The notes under the pieces: generated by a model
Databases searched by the model: none
The model's input: only the letters and a program-made list of their open reading frames with translations
What the model was told of the DNA's origin: nothing
Position numbers and translations under genes: made by a program
Part shown: in pieces, positions 28,141 to 40,800 of the stretch
How positions within the stretch are numbered: position 1 is the stretch's first letter
Layout of the letters: each line of letters starts with the position of its first letter
Origin: Caenispirillum salinarum AK4
Lineage (GTDB): Bacteria; Pseudomonadota; Alphaproteobacteria; Rhodospirillales; Rhodospirillaceae
NCBI RefSeq assembly: GCF_000315795.1
Contig: NZ_ANHY01000011.1
Location: 114,222-178,221, forward strand
Direction of reading: 5' to 3'
DNA length: 64,000 nucleotides

Positions 28141-28874
28141 ACGCGCAAGTCCGCTCTGCGCCGCGCCCGCCGCTGCGCCTCTACCTGCTGCCCTACGCGG
28201 GCGGCGGTGCCTCCATCTGGAACGACTTCCGCAAGGCCCTGCCGCCGGAGATCGAGGCCGTGCCCCTTCAGCCGCCCGGCCGCGAGACCCGCGCCGCCGA
28301 AACCCCGCTGACCGCCATCACCGACATGGCGGCCGACGTGCGCCGCCAGATGGAGACGCCCGCGCCCGGCCGCCCCTACGCGCTGATGGGCTACAGCATG
28401 GGCGCGCTGATCGCCTTCGAGCTGGCCCGCCTGCTGCGGCGCGAGGGGGCGCCCATGCCCGACATGCTCATCCCCTGCGCCCATGTGGCGCCGCACCTGA
28501 AGTCCGACCGCCCGCGCATCTGGGATCAGCCCGACGACGTCTTCCACCGCGAGGTCAAGGCACTGGGCGGCACGCCGGACGAGGTGTGGGACCACCCGGA
28601 ACTGGTAGAGTTCCTGATGCCGCTGCTGCGCGCCGACTTCACCGCCTGCGACACCTACGCCATGACGGAAGAGGCGCCGCTGGACCTGCCGTTCCTGGTG
28701 ATCGGCGCCCACGGCGACGTCAACGTGCAGCGCGACACCCTGCTCGCGTGGTCGTGCCACTCCACCCGGCCGCTGGCGCAGCGTTCCGTGCCCGGCGGCC
28801 ACTTCTTCCTGGCCGAGCAGCCCGCGCTGCTGGCCCGTATCGTCTCCGACGCCCTGGTTCCCGCTCATGCCTGA
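28137..28874 (+). CDS. type II (external) thioesterase
   Basis: 245 aa from a GTG that overlaps the TGA of the preceding gene by 4 nt (GTGA). Alpha/beta-hydrolase of the GrsT/SrfAD/TesA type: opening 'YLLPYAGGGASIWNDFR', nucleophile Ser87 in 'GYSMG', and catalytic His in 'GGHFFL' near the end. Family knowledge: these enzymes remove wrong or stalled acyl groups and acetylated or mischarged phosphopantetheine arms from PCP/ACP domains. Here it would serve the whole assembly line. It may matter more than usual because the line contains a PCP whose own A domain is degenerate and an unused-looking second ACP. Its 3' end overlaps the next synthetase start by 8 nt, so it is translationally coupled to both neighbours. 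Confidence 0.92.
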   Translation: MNAQVRSAPRPPLRLYLLPYAGGGASIWNDFRKALPPEIEAVPLQPPGRETRAAETPLTAITDMAADVRRQMETPAPGRPYALMGYSMGALIAFELARLLRREGAPMPDMLIPCAHVAPHLKSDRPRIWDQPDDVFHREVKALGGTPDEVWDHPELVEFLMPLLRADFTACDTYAMTEEAPLDLPFLVIGAHGDVNVQRDTLLAWSCHSTRPLAQRSVPGGHFFLAEQPALLARIVSDALVPAHA

Positions 28875-31800
28875 CACCCGCGCCCCCGCCGACACCGCCC
28901 GCCTCGCCGACCAGGAATTCTGGAGCCTGCGATTGCGCGGGGCCGAGCCGCACCCCGCCCGCGACCGCCGCCGTGCGTCGGGCACGCGCGAGACGGCACG
29001 GATCGACCTGCCGGCGGACCTGGCGGATCGACTGGAGGCGGTGACGGAGGGGGACGCGGCAAACATTTTCGCCCTGGCGGCGACGGCGCTGGCCGTGGTG
29101 CTGCACCGCTGGGGCGCGCCGGCGGAGGCCGTCATTGCATCCGCCGCGCTGCACCTGGACGACGAGGATGAAGACGCGGAGGGGCCGGTCTTCCTGCGCC
29201 TGCCGCTGGACCCTGACCAGCCCTTGCGCGATCTGGTGGAACAGGTGCAGGACGCCATGGACGAGGCCGCCGCCCACCAGCGTGCGGAGCCCGGCGACTG
29301 GCTGGACCCGCTGCGCCCCGCCGCCACCTGGATCGGCCTGCGGGTGCCGGGGCTGACGGCCGACGCGCCCGTCCTGGACACCCTCGACGGCCTGCTGTCG
29401 GTGGAGGCGGACGGCACCGCCGCCTTCACCCACGACACCGGCCTGTGGCCCGCGCCCCTGGCCGCCCGCCTGCTGACGCACTGGCGCGCCGCGCTCACCC
29501 TGCTGCTGACCGACGGCGGCCGGCTCCTGCGCGACGCCGACACCCTGGACGAGGCCGAGCGCCGGACGGTGCTGGAGGACTTCAACGCCACCGCCCGGAC
29601 GATCCCGGCGGCCTCTGTCCCCGCCCTGTTCGCCGACACCGCCGCCGCCCGGCCCGACGCCGTGGCGGTGGCGGACGTGACCGGCACCACGCTCACCTAT
29701 GCGGAACTGGATGCCGCCTCCGACACGCTCGCGCGCGGGCTGGTGGCGCGGGGCGTGGCACCGGGCGCGCTGGTCTGCGTGCTGGTGGAGCGCTCCTGCG
29801 CGCTGGTGACGGCCATGCTCGCGGTGCTGAGGGCGGGTGCGGCCTATGTGCCGCTGGACCCGGCGTGGCCGCTGGAGCGCCTGAAGCTGGTGGCCGAGGA
29901 CGCTGGTGACGCACTCATCCTGGCCGACCGCGCGGTCGACGGGCTGGCGGTCGTCACGACCGGGGACCTGACCGGCGACGGCGCGCTGCCCTCCGTCGAG
30001 CCCGATGCGACGGCCTATGTGATGTATACCTCGGGCTCCACCGGGCGGCCCAAGGGCGTGGTCATCCCGCATCACGGCATCGTCCGGCTGGTGCGCGAAA
30101 GCGACTTCGTGGACTTCGGGCCGGAGATGGTGACGCTCCAGGCCGGATCGCCCGCTTTCGACGCCGCGACCTTCGAGATCTGGGGCCCGCTGCTGAACGG
30201 CGGCAAGGTGGTGCTCGCACCCGTGGACCAGCTGATGGACACGCCGACCTTCGGGCGCATCCTGGCCGACCACGGCGTCACCGCCATGTTCATGACGGCG
30301 AGCTGGTTCAACGCCGTGGTGGACGAGGACGCGACCGTCTTCGCCCCCGTCCGTCAGCTCATGGCCGGCGGCGAACGCCTGAGCCCGCGCCATGTGGCCG
30401 CCGTGCGCGCCGCCAATCCGGGGATCGAGGTCGTCAACGGCTACGGCCCGACGGAAAGCACCACCTTCACCTGCTGCCACCGGGTAACGGATGCCGACGC
30501 CGACGACGTGCCGCTCGGCCCGCCCATCGCCAACACCACCTGCACCATCGTGGACAGCCTGGGCCGCCCCTGCCCCGTCGGCGTGCCGGGAGAGCTTCTG
30601 ATCGGCGGGCTGGGCCTCGCGTCGGGCTATCACGCGCGGCCCGAGCTGACGGCGGAACGCTTCATCCCCGACCCCTTCCGCGACGGCGGCACCCTCTACC
30701 GCTCCGGCGACGTCTGCCGCTGGCGGGAGGACGGCGTGGTGGAATACATCGGCCGCCGCGACGATCAGGTAAAGCTGCGCGGCTTCCGCATCGAACTGGG
30801 CGAGATCGAGGCCCTTCTGACCGAAGACCCCGACGTGGCGCTGGCGACCTGTCTGGTGCGCGGTGACCGCCTGCTGGCCTGGATCGTGCCCGATGCCGCC
30901 GCCTCCGATCCTCAGGCCCTGGCCGATCGCCAGACGGCGCGGCTGGAAACCCGCCTGCCCGCGCCCATGCGCCCGTCGGCCATCACGCCCCTGCCGCGCC
31001 TGCCGCTGACCGCCAACGGCAAGGTGGACCGCGCCGCCCTGCCCGACCCGAAGGCCGCCGCCGTCCCGGTCACACCGCCGCGCACCCCCGCCGAAAAGGC
31101 CCTGGTGGCGCTGTTCGAGGCGTTCCTGGGCACCGCGCCGCTGGGCATCGAGGCTGATTTCCTGGCACTCGGCGGCCATTCGCTGAAGGCCGCCGCGCTG
31201 ATCGCCAAGGCCCGGCGCGACCATGGTTTGGCCTTGAGCCTCGCCGACCTGTTCGCCGCCCGCACGCCCGAAGCCCTGGCGGCGCGCCTGGGCGAGACGG
31301 CCGCCAGCGCGCCGCCCGCCATTGCGCCGCGCGACGCCGCCAATGATCCGCCGCCGCTGTCCTTTGCCCAGGCGCGCCTGTGGGTGCTGGACCGGCTGGA
31401 GGGGCCGCGCGCCACCTACAACATGCCGGGCGCCCTGCGGCTCTCCGGTCCGCTGGACGAGCCGGCGTTGCGCGCCGCCCTCACTGATCTGGTGGCGCGG
31501 CATGAGACCTTGCGCACCACCTTCGGCGATGATCCGGTGCAGTTGATCCAGCCGCCGGCGCCCGTGCCGCTGGAGGTCATCGACTGCCCGCTCGCGGACC
31601 TGGAGACCGAGGCCGCCGCCCACGCCGCCCGTCCCTTCAGCCTGTCCGCGGGCGAGGCGCCCTTCCGCGCCGTGCTGCTGCGCGCGAGCCCGACCGAGCA
31701 CGTTCTGGTCGTCGTCCTGCACCACATCTGCGGCGACGGCTGGTCCGTCGGCGTGCTGGTGAGGGAGTTGGGCGCGCTCTATGAGGCCCACACCACCGGC

Positions 31801-34800
31801 TCCGCCGCCGACCTTCCCGCGCTGCCCGTCTCCTACGCCGACTACGCCGTCTGGCAACGCGACTGGCTGGCGGCCGGCGAGATGGACCGCCAGCTTGCGT
31901 GGTGGCGCGACGCCCTGGCCGGCGCGCCCGCCCTGTCCGGCCCGCCGACGGACCACGCCCGCCCCGCCACCTTCTCCGGCCGGGGTGCCGCGCATCGCTT
32001 CCGCCTGTCCCAATCCGGCCTCTCCGCGCTCACCCGAGAGACCGGCGCCACCTCCGCCATGGTGCGTCTGGCCGCCTGGGCCGCACTGGTCGGGCGGTTG
32101 GGGCGGCTGGACGAGGTGGTGATCGGCACCCCCGTCGCCGGCCGGCCGGAAGGGACGGAGGAGCTGGTGGGCTTCCTGGTCAACATGCTGCCCATCCGCG
32201 TGGACCTGTCCGACGATCCTGACATCCGCACGCTGGTCGGGCGGGTGCGCGAGGCGATGCTGGACGCCATGGCTCATCAGGACCTGCCGTTCGAGAAACT
32301 GGTGGACGCGCTCGCGCCCGAACGCGACCTGAGCCACGCGCCGGTCTTCCAGGTGGTCTTCGCACACGATGTGCTGTCGACGGAAACCCCGCTCGGCCTG
32401 CCGGGGCTGGCGGGCGGGGCGCTGGAGCTGCCCGTCCATACGTCCAAGTACGACGTCACCCTGGACGTGCGCGAGACCGCCGACGGCCTGGACGCCGCCC
32501 TGGAATACGCCACCGACCTGTTCGACCCCGCCACCATCGCCCGCATGGCGACCATGCTGGGCCGCGTGCTGGACACCTTCGCCGACGCCCCGGCCACCGC
32601 CGTGTCGCGTATTCCGCTGCTGGACCGGGCGGAGGAAAAGGCGCTGCTCGCGCAAGGCGCCGCCACGGCCGACGCGGCCGCCGATACCACCCTCGGCGCC
32701 CTGTTCGCCGCGCAAGCCGCCCGCCGCCCCGATGCGGTCGCCGTCACCTGCGAGGGCGAGCGGCTGACCTATGCCGAACTGGACGCCCGCGCCAACCGCC
32801 TCGCCCGCCGGCTGATCGCGGAAGGTGTGGGGCCGGAAACGCGCGTCGCGCTCTGCCTGGACCGCTCGCTGGACATGATCGCCGCCGTGCTCGCGGTGGT
32901 GAAGGCCGGCGGCGCCTATGTGCCGCTGGACCCGGCCTACCCCGCCGACCGCATCCGCTACACGGTCGAGGATTGCGGCGCGAGCGTCGTCCTCACCCAC
33001 GGCCCCGCCGCCCATGCGCTGGAGGGGATGGACGGCCTGACGCGCATCCTGGCCGACGCGCCCGATCTGGCGGACGAGGACCCGAGCCCCGTGCCGGAGC
33101 GCGCGGCGCCCGACGGGTTGCTCTATGTCATCTACACCTCCGGCTCCACCGGGCGGCCCAAGGGCGTGGAGATCACCCACGCCAACGTCGTCCGCCTGTT
33201 CTCGGCCACCGACCACTGGTTCGGCTTTGACGAGCGCGACGTGTGGACGCTGTTCCACTCCTACGCCTTCGACTTCTCGGTGTGGGAGATGTGGGGCGCC
33301 CTGCTGCACGGCGGACGCCTGGTGGTGGTGCCCTGGATGACCAGCCGCGCGCCCGATGCCTTCCACGCCCTGGTGCGCGACGAGAAGGTCACGGTGCTGA
33401 ACCAGACCCCGTCCGCCTTCCGCCCCTTCATCCAGGCCGACGCGGCGGCCGGCGGAGCCTTGTCGCTGCGGCTGGTGATCTTCGGCGGCGAGGCGCTGGA
33501 GCTGAACGCGCTTGCGCCCTGGTTCGACCGCCACGGCGACGAGACGCCGCTGCTGGTCAACATGTACGGCATCACCGAAACCACCGTGCATGTCACCTAC
33601 CGCCTCATCCGCCGGGCGGACCTGGCGCACGGGGCGAGCGTCATCGGCCGCCCCATCCCGGACCTGTCGCTGCACGTGCTGGACGCCCACCTGCACCCCG
33701 TCCCCGTCGGCGTGCCGGGGGAGTTGTGCGTCGGCGGCGCCGGCCTCGCGCGCGGGTATCTCGGGCGGGAGGCGCTGACGGCGGAACGCTTCGTGCCCGA
33801 CCCCTTCACCGGCGCGGGCCGCCTCTACCGCTCCGGCGACCTGGCGCGGCGGCTGGCGGATGGCGACATCGAATACCTGGGCCGCATCGACCATCAGGTG
33901 AAGGTGCGCGGCTTCCGCATCGAACTGGGCGAGATCGAGGCCGCGCTGACCGCCCGGCCCGAGGTGCGCGAGGCCGTGGTGCTGGTGCGCGAGGCCGGCG
34001 GCGTGAAGAGCCTCGCCGCCTGGATCGTCGCCCCCGGCTGTGATGTAACGGACCTGCGCCGCCGCCTGGGCGCGCGCCTGCCGGACTACATGGTGCCGGC
34101 CGCCATCGTGCCCATGGATGCCCTGCCGCTCACCCCGAACGGCAAGCTCGACCGCCGCGCCCTGCCCGAGCCCGAGGCCGACACCACCGCCTACGCCGCC
34201 CCGCGCGGGCCGGAGGAAACGGTGCTGGCCGACGCGTTTGCCGAGGTTCTGGGCGTGGAGCGCATCGGCCGGGACGACGGGTTCTTCGCGCGCGGCGGCG
34301 ATTCCATCCGCGCCATCCAGGTCATCACCCAGGCCCGCGCCAAGGGGCTGGAAATCGAGCTGGCGACCCTGTTCCGCCACCCCACACCCGCCGGCCTCGC
34401 CGCCGCCATCGGGGCCGCGCCCGCCCCGGCCGCAGCCGTCGAGGTTCTGGACGACCGCCGTTATCCCATGACCGCCCTTCAGGCCGGCATGGTCTTCCAC
34501 GCACAGATGGAGCGCGACGGCGCCGTCTATCACGACGTCTTCTCTGCCGACCTGGCTTGCGCCTTCGATGCGAAGGCCCTGGACGCCGCCGTGCAAGCGG
34601 CCTGCGCCCGGCATCCGGTCCTGCTCACCGCCTTCCCAGCCGAGGGCGGCGTGCAGGTGGTGGCCGATCCGGGCAGCGTGCGCGTGCCCGTGGTGGTGGA
34701 GGATATCTGCGCCCTGTCCGAGGCCGAGCAGGGCGCCGCCGTCGTTGCGGCCATGGAGGCCGACAAGGCTCGTCCCTTCGACCTGTCCGCCGCGCCGCTG

Positions 34801-37800
34801 TGGCGCGTGACGGCGCAGGTGCGCGGTGCGGATCGGGTGTCGCTGACGGTCGGCTTCCATCACGCCATCCTGGACGGCTGGAGCTTCGCGACCCTGCTGA
34901 CGGAAGTGCTGGGAGAGATGCTCGGCACCGCGCCGCCGCCCGCCCCGCGTGCCTCCATGGCCCGCTTCGTGGCGCTGGAGCAGGCGGCCATCGCCGACCC
35001 CGCGAGCCTCACGCATTGGCGCGCGACGCTCGACGGCGCCACCGCCACCACGCTCCCCGCCACCGGCGACACAGCCACGCCCGGCGCTGCCCGGCATGAC
35101 GTGCCGCTTCCGCCCGCGCTTGTGGCCGGGCTGGAGCAGGCGGCCGAGGCCGCCGGGGCGCCGCTCAAGACCCTGCTGCTGACGGCTCACGCCGTCGCCA
35201 TGGGGCTGTGGGGCGGCACCTGCGACGTGGTCACCGGCATGGTCGCCAACGGCCGGCCGGAGGAAGCGGACGGCGAACGCGCGCTCGGGCTGTTCCTCAA
35301 CACCCTGCCGCTGCGCCTCGATACCGCTGGCGGGACGTGGCTGGACCTCATCCGCCGCACTCACGCCGCCGAGCAGGCCGCCCTGCCCTTCCGCCGCCAC
35401 CCGCTGGCCGACATCCAGCAGCGCGCAGCCAATGGCGCGACGCTCATCCACAGCGCCTTCAACTACGTCCACTTCCACGTCTACGGCACCGTGCTGGACG
35501 GCGGCGAGGGCCTTGCGGTGGAGGCCGTGCGCCATTGGGAACGCACGGGCCTGCCCCTGACCGCCACCTTCGCCCGATCCCCGCGCGACGGCGGCCTGTC
35601 CCTGTCGCTGGGCTTTGAGACGGGGGTCCTGTCGGCGGAGACGGTGGCGGACATCGCCGAGACCTACCGCGCCATCCTCGCCCGCATGGCCGAGGCTCCT
35701 GGCGAGGATACCGCCGGTGCTGTGCTGCTGCCCGAGGCGCACCGCGCGGCGCTGAAGCCGTTGGAGCACGCGCCCGCGCCCGCCGCCGGCACGCTGCTGA
35801 CGCTGGTGGAGGCACAGGCGGCCGCATTGGGCGATGCGATGGCGGTGGAAGACGCCCTGTCCTGGCGCGCGCTTGACCGTCACGCCAACGCGCTCGCCCA
35901 TCGCCTGCGGGCTCTGGGGGTGGAACGGGATGGCGTGGTGGGCGTCTGCCTGCGTCCCTCGCCCCTTCTGCCCGTCGCGCTCCTGGCGGTGCTGAAGGCC
36001 GGGGGCGCGTGGCTGCCGCTCGACCCCGACCACCCGCCGGCCCGCCGCGCGGCGCTTCTGAAGGACGCCGGCGCGCTGGCAGTCATCGGCGAGGGGTTGG
36101 GCGACCTGCCCGTCATTCCCGCCGACGCCATCCTGGCGGAGGAAGCGGACGCCCGGCCGGAGGTCGACACCGACCCCGAGGCGCTGGCCTACGTCATCTA
36201 CACATCCGGCTCCACCGGCCGTCCCAAGGGCGTCGCGGTGCCGCATCGCGCCATCGTCAACACGCTGGGCGCCTATCATGCCCTGACGCCCGAGGACCGC
36301 GTCAGCCTGACCACGCGGCCGACCTTCGATGTCTCGGTGCTGGAGATTTTCTCGGCCCTGGCCGGCGGCGCGCGGCTCTACCTGCCGGACGCCGAGACCA
36401 TCCGCGACCCCGCCGCCCATGCCGCCTATCTGTCCGGGCACGGCATTACGTGCACGTACCTGCACCCCGCCCTGGTGGGGCCGGTGGGCGCGGTGCTCGG
36501 CGGGACCAGCCTCCGCAAGCTGCTGATCGGGGTGGAGGCGATCCGGTGGAGGGATATCGCCTGGGCGCTGGAGGCCGGCATCGCCGTGCTGAACGGCTAT
36601 GGCCCGACGGAAACGGCCGTCTGCTGCACCTTCCACCGCGTCGAAGCCCCCGCCGACGCCCCCGACGCCATCCTGCCCATCGGCCGCCCCCTGCCCGGAA
36701 TGCGCGCCCATGTGGTCGACGCCGCCCTGCGCCCCGTACCGCTCGGCGCGCCGGGCGAACTGGTGGTCGCCGGCCCCGGCATCGCGCGCGGCTACCTCGG
36801 CGATCCGGCGGCGGAGGCCGGGCGGTTCATCGACGACCCGGACGGCCGCCCCGGCATCCGCGCCTACCGCACCGGCGACCGCGTGCGTTGGCGGGCCGAT
36901 GGCGTGCTGGAGTTCCTGGGCCGTGCCGACCATCAAGTGAAGATCCGCGGCCACCGCGTGGAACCGGCCGAAGTCGCCGCCGCGCTGTCGGCCCTGGCGG
37001 ACGTGCGCGAGGCCCATGTGGTCGCATTGTCCGACGCCGCCGGGGCCCCGGCGCTGGTGGGCTACGCGGCCTCTGATACCGAGCCCGAGGCGCTGGCCGA
37101 GGCCCTGCGCGACCGCCTGCCGGCCTACATGATCCCGTCGACCATCCTGGTGCTCGACGCCCTACCGCGCACCGCCAACGGCAAGGTGGACACATCCGCC
37201 CTGCCGCCGCCGGCGTGGCGCGAGGCCGTCTACGAGCCGCCCGCCGGACCCGCCGAGACCGCCGTCGCGGATGCCTTCGCGGCCGTGCTGGGGCGGGAGA
37301 GGATCGGCCGCCACGACGACTTCTTCGCGCTGGGCGGCCATTCCCTGCTGGCGACCCGCGTCGCCGCCCGCCTGCGCGACGCGCTGGGGCTCGACCTGCC
37401 GCTGAAGGCTCTGTTTGAGGCGCCGACGCCGCGCCTTCTGGCCGTCCGTCTCTCTGGCGGGGCCGTGGCGCGCGACGGGCTGCCGCCGCTGACCCGGCGG
37501 CTGGAGGCCGGGCCGGCACCGCTGTCCTTCGCCCAGAGCCGCCTGTGGTTCCTGGACCAGATGGAAGGTGCGTCCGCCGTCTACAACATGCCGCTCGCGC
37601 TGGAGCTTGTGGGCACCCTCGACGCCCGCGCGCTGGGCGATGCCCTGACCGATGTGCTCAGCCGGCACGAGGCCCTGCGCACCGCCATCATCCTGGGCGA
37701 GGACGGCCGGACGCCGGTGCAGGACATCCGCCCCGCCGACCCGCTCCGCCTGGCGGTGGAGACCATCACCGCCGACGCCCTGGACGCCGTCGCCGCCGAG

Positions 37801-40800
37801 GAAGCCGCCGCGCCCTTCGACCTGTCCGCCGCGCCCATGCTGCGCGCCCGCCTGCTGCGGCTGGCGGAAGACCGGCATGTGCTGCTGCTGACCCTCCACC
37901 ACATCGCCGCCGACGGCTGGTCCCTGGGCGTGCTGGTGCGCGATCTGGGCGGGTGCTACGCCGCCCGCCTGGAAAACCGCGCCGCCGCCCTGCCCGACCT
38001 GCCCGTGCAGTACGGCGACTATGCCGCCTGGCAGCGCTCCGCCCTGACCGCCACCGTGCTGGACGCCCAGGTGGCGCACTGGCGCGAAACCCTGGCCGGG
38101 GCGCCGCCGCTGCTGCCCCTGCCGACCGATCACCCGCGTCCGGCCGTCCAGACCTTCCGGGGCCGGACGGAGGAACGGCCGCTGCCCAAGGCCGCGGTCA
38201 CCGCCGCGCAAGACCTGGCGGAGACGACCGGCGCCACACCCTTCATGGTACATCTGGCCGCCTTCTCCATCCTGCTGGCACGGCTGTCGGGGGAGGCCGA
38301 CGTGGTGGTCGGCACGCCGGTCGCCAATCGCGGCCGGGCGGAGGTGGAGGACCTGATCGGCTTCTTCGTCAACACCCTGCCGCTGCGGGTGACGCTGGAC
38401 GAGGCCGAAAGCGTGGAGGCCCTGGTCGCGCGGGTGAAGGAGACCGCCCTGGCCGCCTTCGCCAACCAGGACGTGCCCTTCGAGCAACTGGTGGAGGCGC
38501 TCAAGCCCGAGCGCTCGCTGGCCCACGCGCCGCTGTTCCAGGTGCTGTTCGTCATGCAGACGCAGGACATCGCGCCGCTGGACCTGCCGGGCCTGACCGC
38601 CAAGCCCCTGCCGCAGGAGATCACCACCGCCAAGTTCGACCTGACCCTGTCCTTGCGCGAGGACGAAACGGGCGCGCTGGTGGCGGCGTGGGAGTACAAC
38701 GCCGACCTGTTCGAGGCGGAAACCATCCGCCGCCTCGCATCCCTGCACGCCGCCGTGCTGGAGGCCGCCGGCGCCGCACCCGAGGCGCGGGCCCTGTCCC
38801 TGCCGCCGGCGTCGGACATGCAGGCGGCGGCGCTGCTCAACGGCATGGGCGCGGACCTTCCGTTGTCGGATACGGAAACCCTCGCCCACATGGTCGCCCG
38901 CGCCGCCGAGCGCGCGCCGCACGCCGTGGCGGTTGAGATGGACGGCGACCGCCTGACCTATGCCGACCTGACCGACCGCGCCGCCCGGCTGGCCGGTGTT
39001 CTGGCCGCGCAAGGCGTGGGGCGGAATGCACTGGTGGGGCTCTGCCTGCCGCGCGGGCTGGATCAGGTGACGGCCGTTCTGGCCGCGCTCTGGGCCGGGG
39101 CCGGCACCATGCCGCTCGACCCCGCCTATCCCGCCGACCGCCTGGCCTTCATGGTGGAGGACAGCGGCGCCGCCGTGCTGCTGACGACGCAGAGCCTGCG
39201 TGACCGCCTGCCCCAGACCGGCGCGCCGGTCCTCTGCCTGGACCAGCCCTGGCCCGACGCCAACCCCGCGCCGCTGCCCGAGGGCGGGCCGGACAGGCTG
39301 GGCTATGTGCTCTACACCTCTGGCTCCACCGGCACGCCCAAGGGTGTGGTCATGGGCCAGCGGGCGCTGGTGAACCTGATCCGCTGGCAGCTGGCAGAGG
39401 CCCGCGACCCGGCCGCCCGCACGCTGCAATACGCCGCCCTGTCCTTCGACGTCTCCTTCCAGGAAATGCTGTCGACGCTGGCCGGGGGCGGCACCCTGGT
39501 GCTGGTCGACGAGGACACCCGCCGCGACCCCGATGCCCTGCTGCGCGTGCTGGACGAGGGCCAAGTGCAGCGCCTCTTCCTGCCCTTCGTCGCCCTGAAC
39601 GCCCTGGCCGAGGCCGCCGCCCGCACCGGCCGGGTGCCCGGCGCGCTGGCGGAGGTGGTCACGGCCGGGGAGCAGCTGGTGTGCTCCGACGCCGTGAAGG
39701 GCTTCTTCCGCGCACTGCCGGGCGCCGTTCTGGTCAACCAGTACGGCCCGACGGAAACCCATGTCGTCACCGCCCACACGCTGGCTGGAGACGCCGACGC
39801 CTGGCCCCTGCTGCCGCCCATCGGCACGGCCGTCGCCAACGCCCAGATCAGCTTGCGCGCGCCCGATCTGTCCCTCGTGCCGCCGGGCCTGCCGGGAGAG
39901 CTGTGCGTCGCCGGCGTGCCCCTGGCGGACGGCTACCACAACCGCGCCGACCTGACGGCGGAGCGCTTCGTCACCGCCTCCGACGGCACCCGCCTCTACC
40001 GCACCGGCGACCTGGCGCGCTGGCGCAACGACGGGACGCTCGCCTATCTCGGCCGCGCCGACGCCCAGGTGAAAATCCGCGGCCACCGCATCGAACCCGG
40101 CGAGGTGGAAGCCGCCCTCTCGGCCCATCCGTCCGTGCGCGAGGCCGTGGTCATCGCGCGGAAGGACCGGCCGGGCGACAAGGCGCTGGTGGCCTATGTC
40201 ACCGGCGCGGATGCTCCCGTCGCCGACCTGAAGGCCTGGCTGCGGGGCCGCCTGCCGCCCTTCATGGTGCCGTCGGCCATCGTGGCGCTGGACGCCCTGC
40301 CGCGCACGCCGTCCGGCAAGGCCGACCGCCGCGCCCTGCCGGCGCCCGACCTGTCAGCGGAGGAGACGGCCCACGCCGCCCCCGTGACGCCGACGGAGGA
40401 TATCCTGGCCGGCATCTGGGCCGATGTGCTGGGGCGCGATCGGGTGGGCCGCGAGGATGGGTTCTTCGACCTGGGCGGCCATTCCCTGCTGGCGACCCGC
40501 GTCACCGCCCGCCTGCGCGACCTGTTCGGGGTGGAGGTGCCGGTGCGCACGGTCTTCGAGGCGCCGGTGCTGAAGGACCTCGCCCGCCGCGTCGATGGCC
40601 TGCGCGCCGAGGCCCTGGACGCCAACGCCCCGCCGCTGGTGCCCGCCGACCGCGACGCCGCCTGCCCGCCGCCGCTCTCCCCGGCGCAGCAGCGGCTGTG
40701 GTTCCTGGCGCAGTTGGAGGGGCCGTCGTCCACCTACTCCATGCCGCTGGCGCTGCGGCTCAAGGGCGCGCTCGACGGTCAAGCCCTGCAAGCGGCGCTG

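Noticed and set aside
28720..37017. Very long antisense open frame (about 2765 codons) opposite the five-module NRPS, and similar ones at 14352-21686, 24088-28074 and 11352-14312
   Set aside because: These frames mirror the codon bias of the + strand genes (GC-rich third positions leave few stops). Their translations are His/Gly/Arg/Gln-rich with no domain motifs, while the + strand frames hold every catalytic motif.
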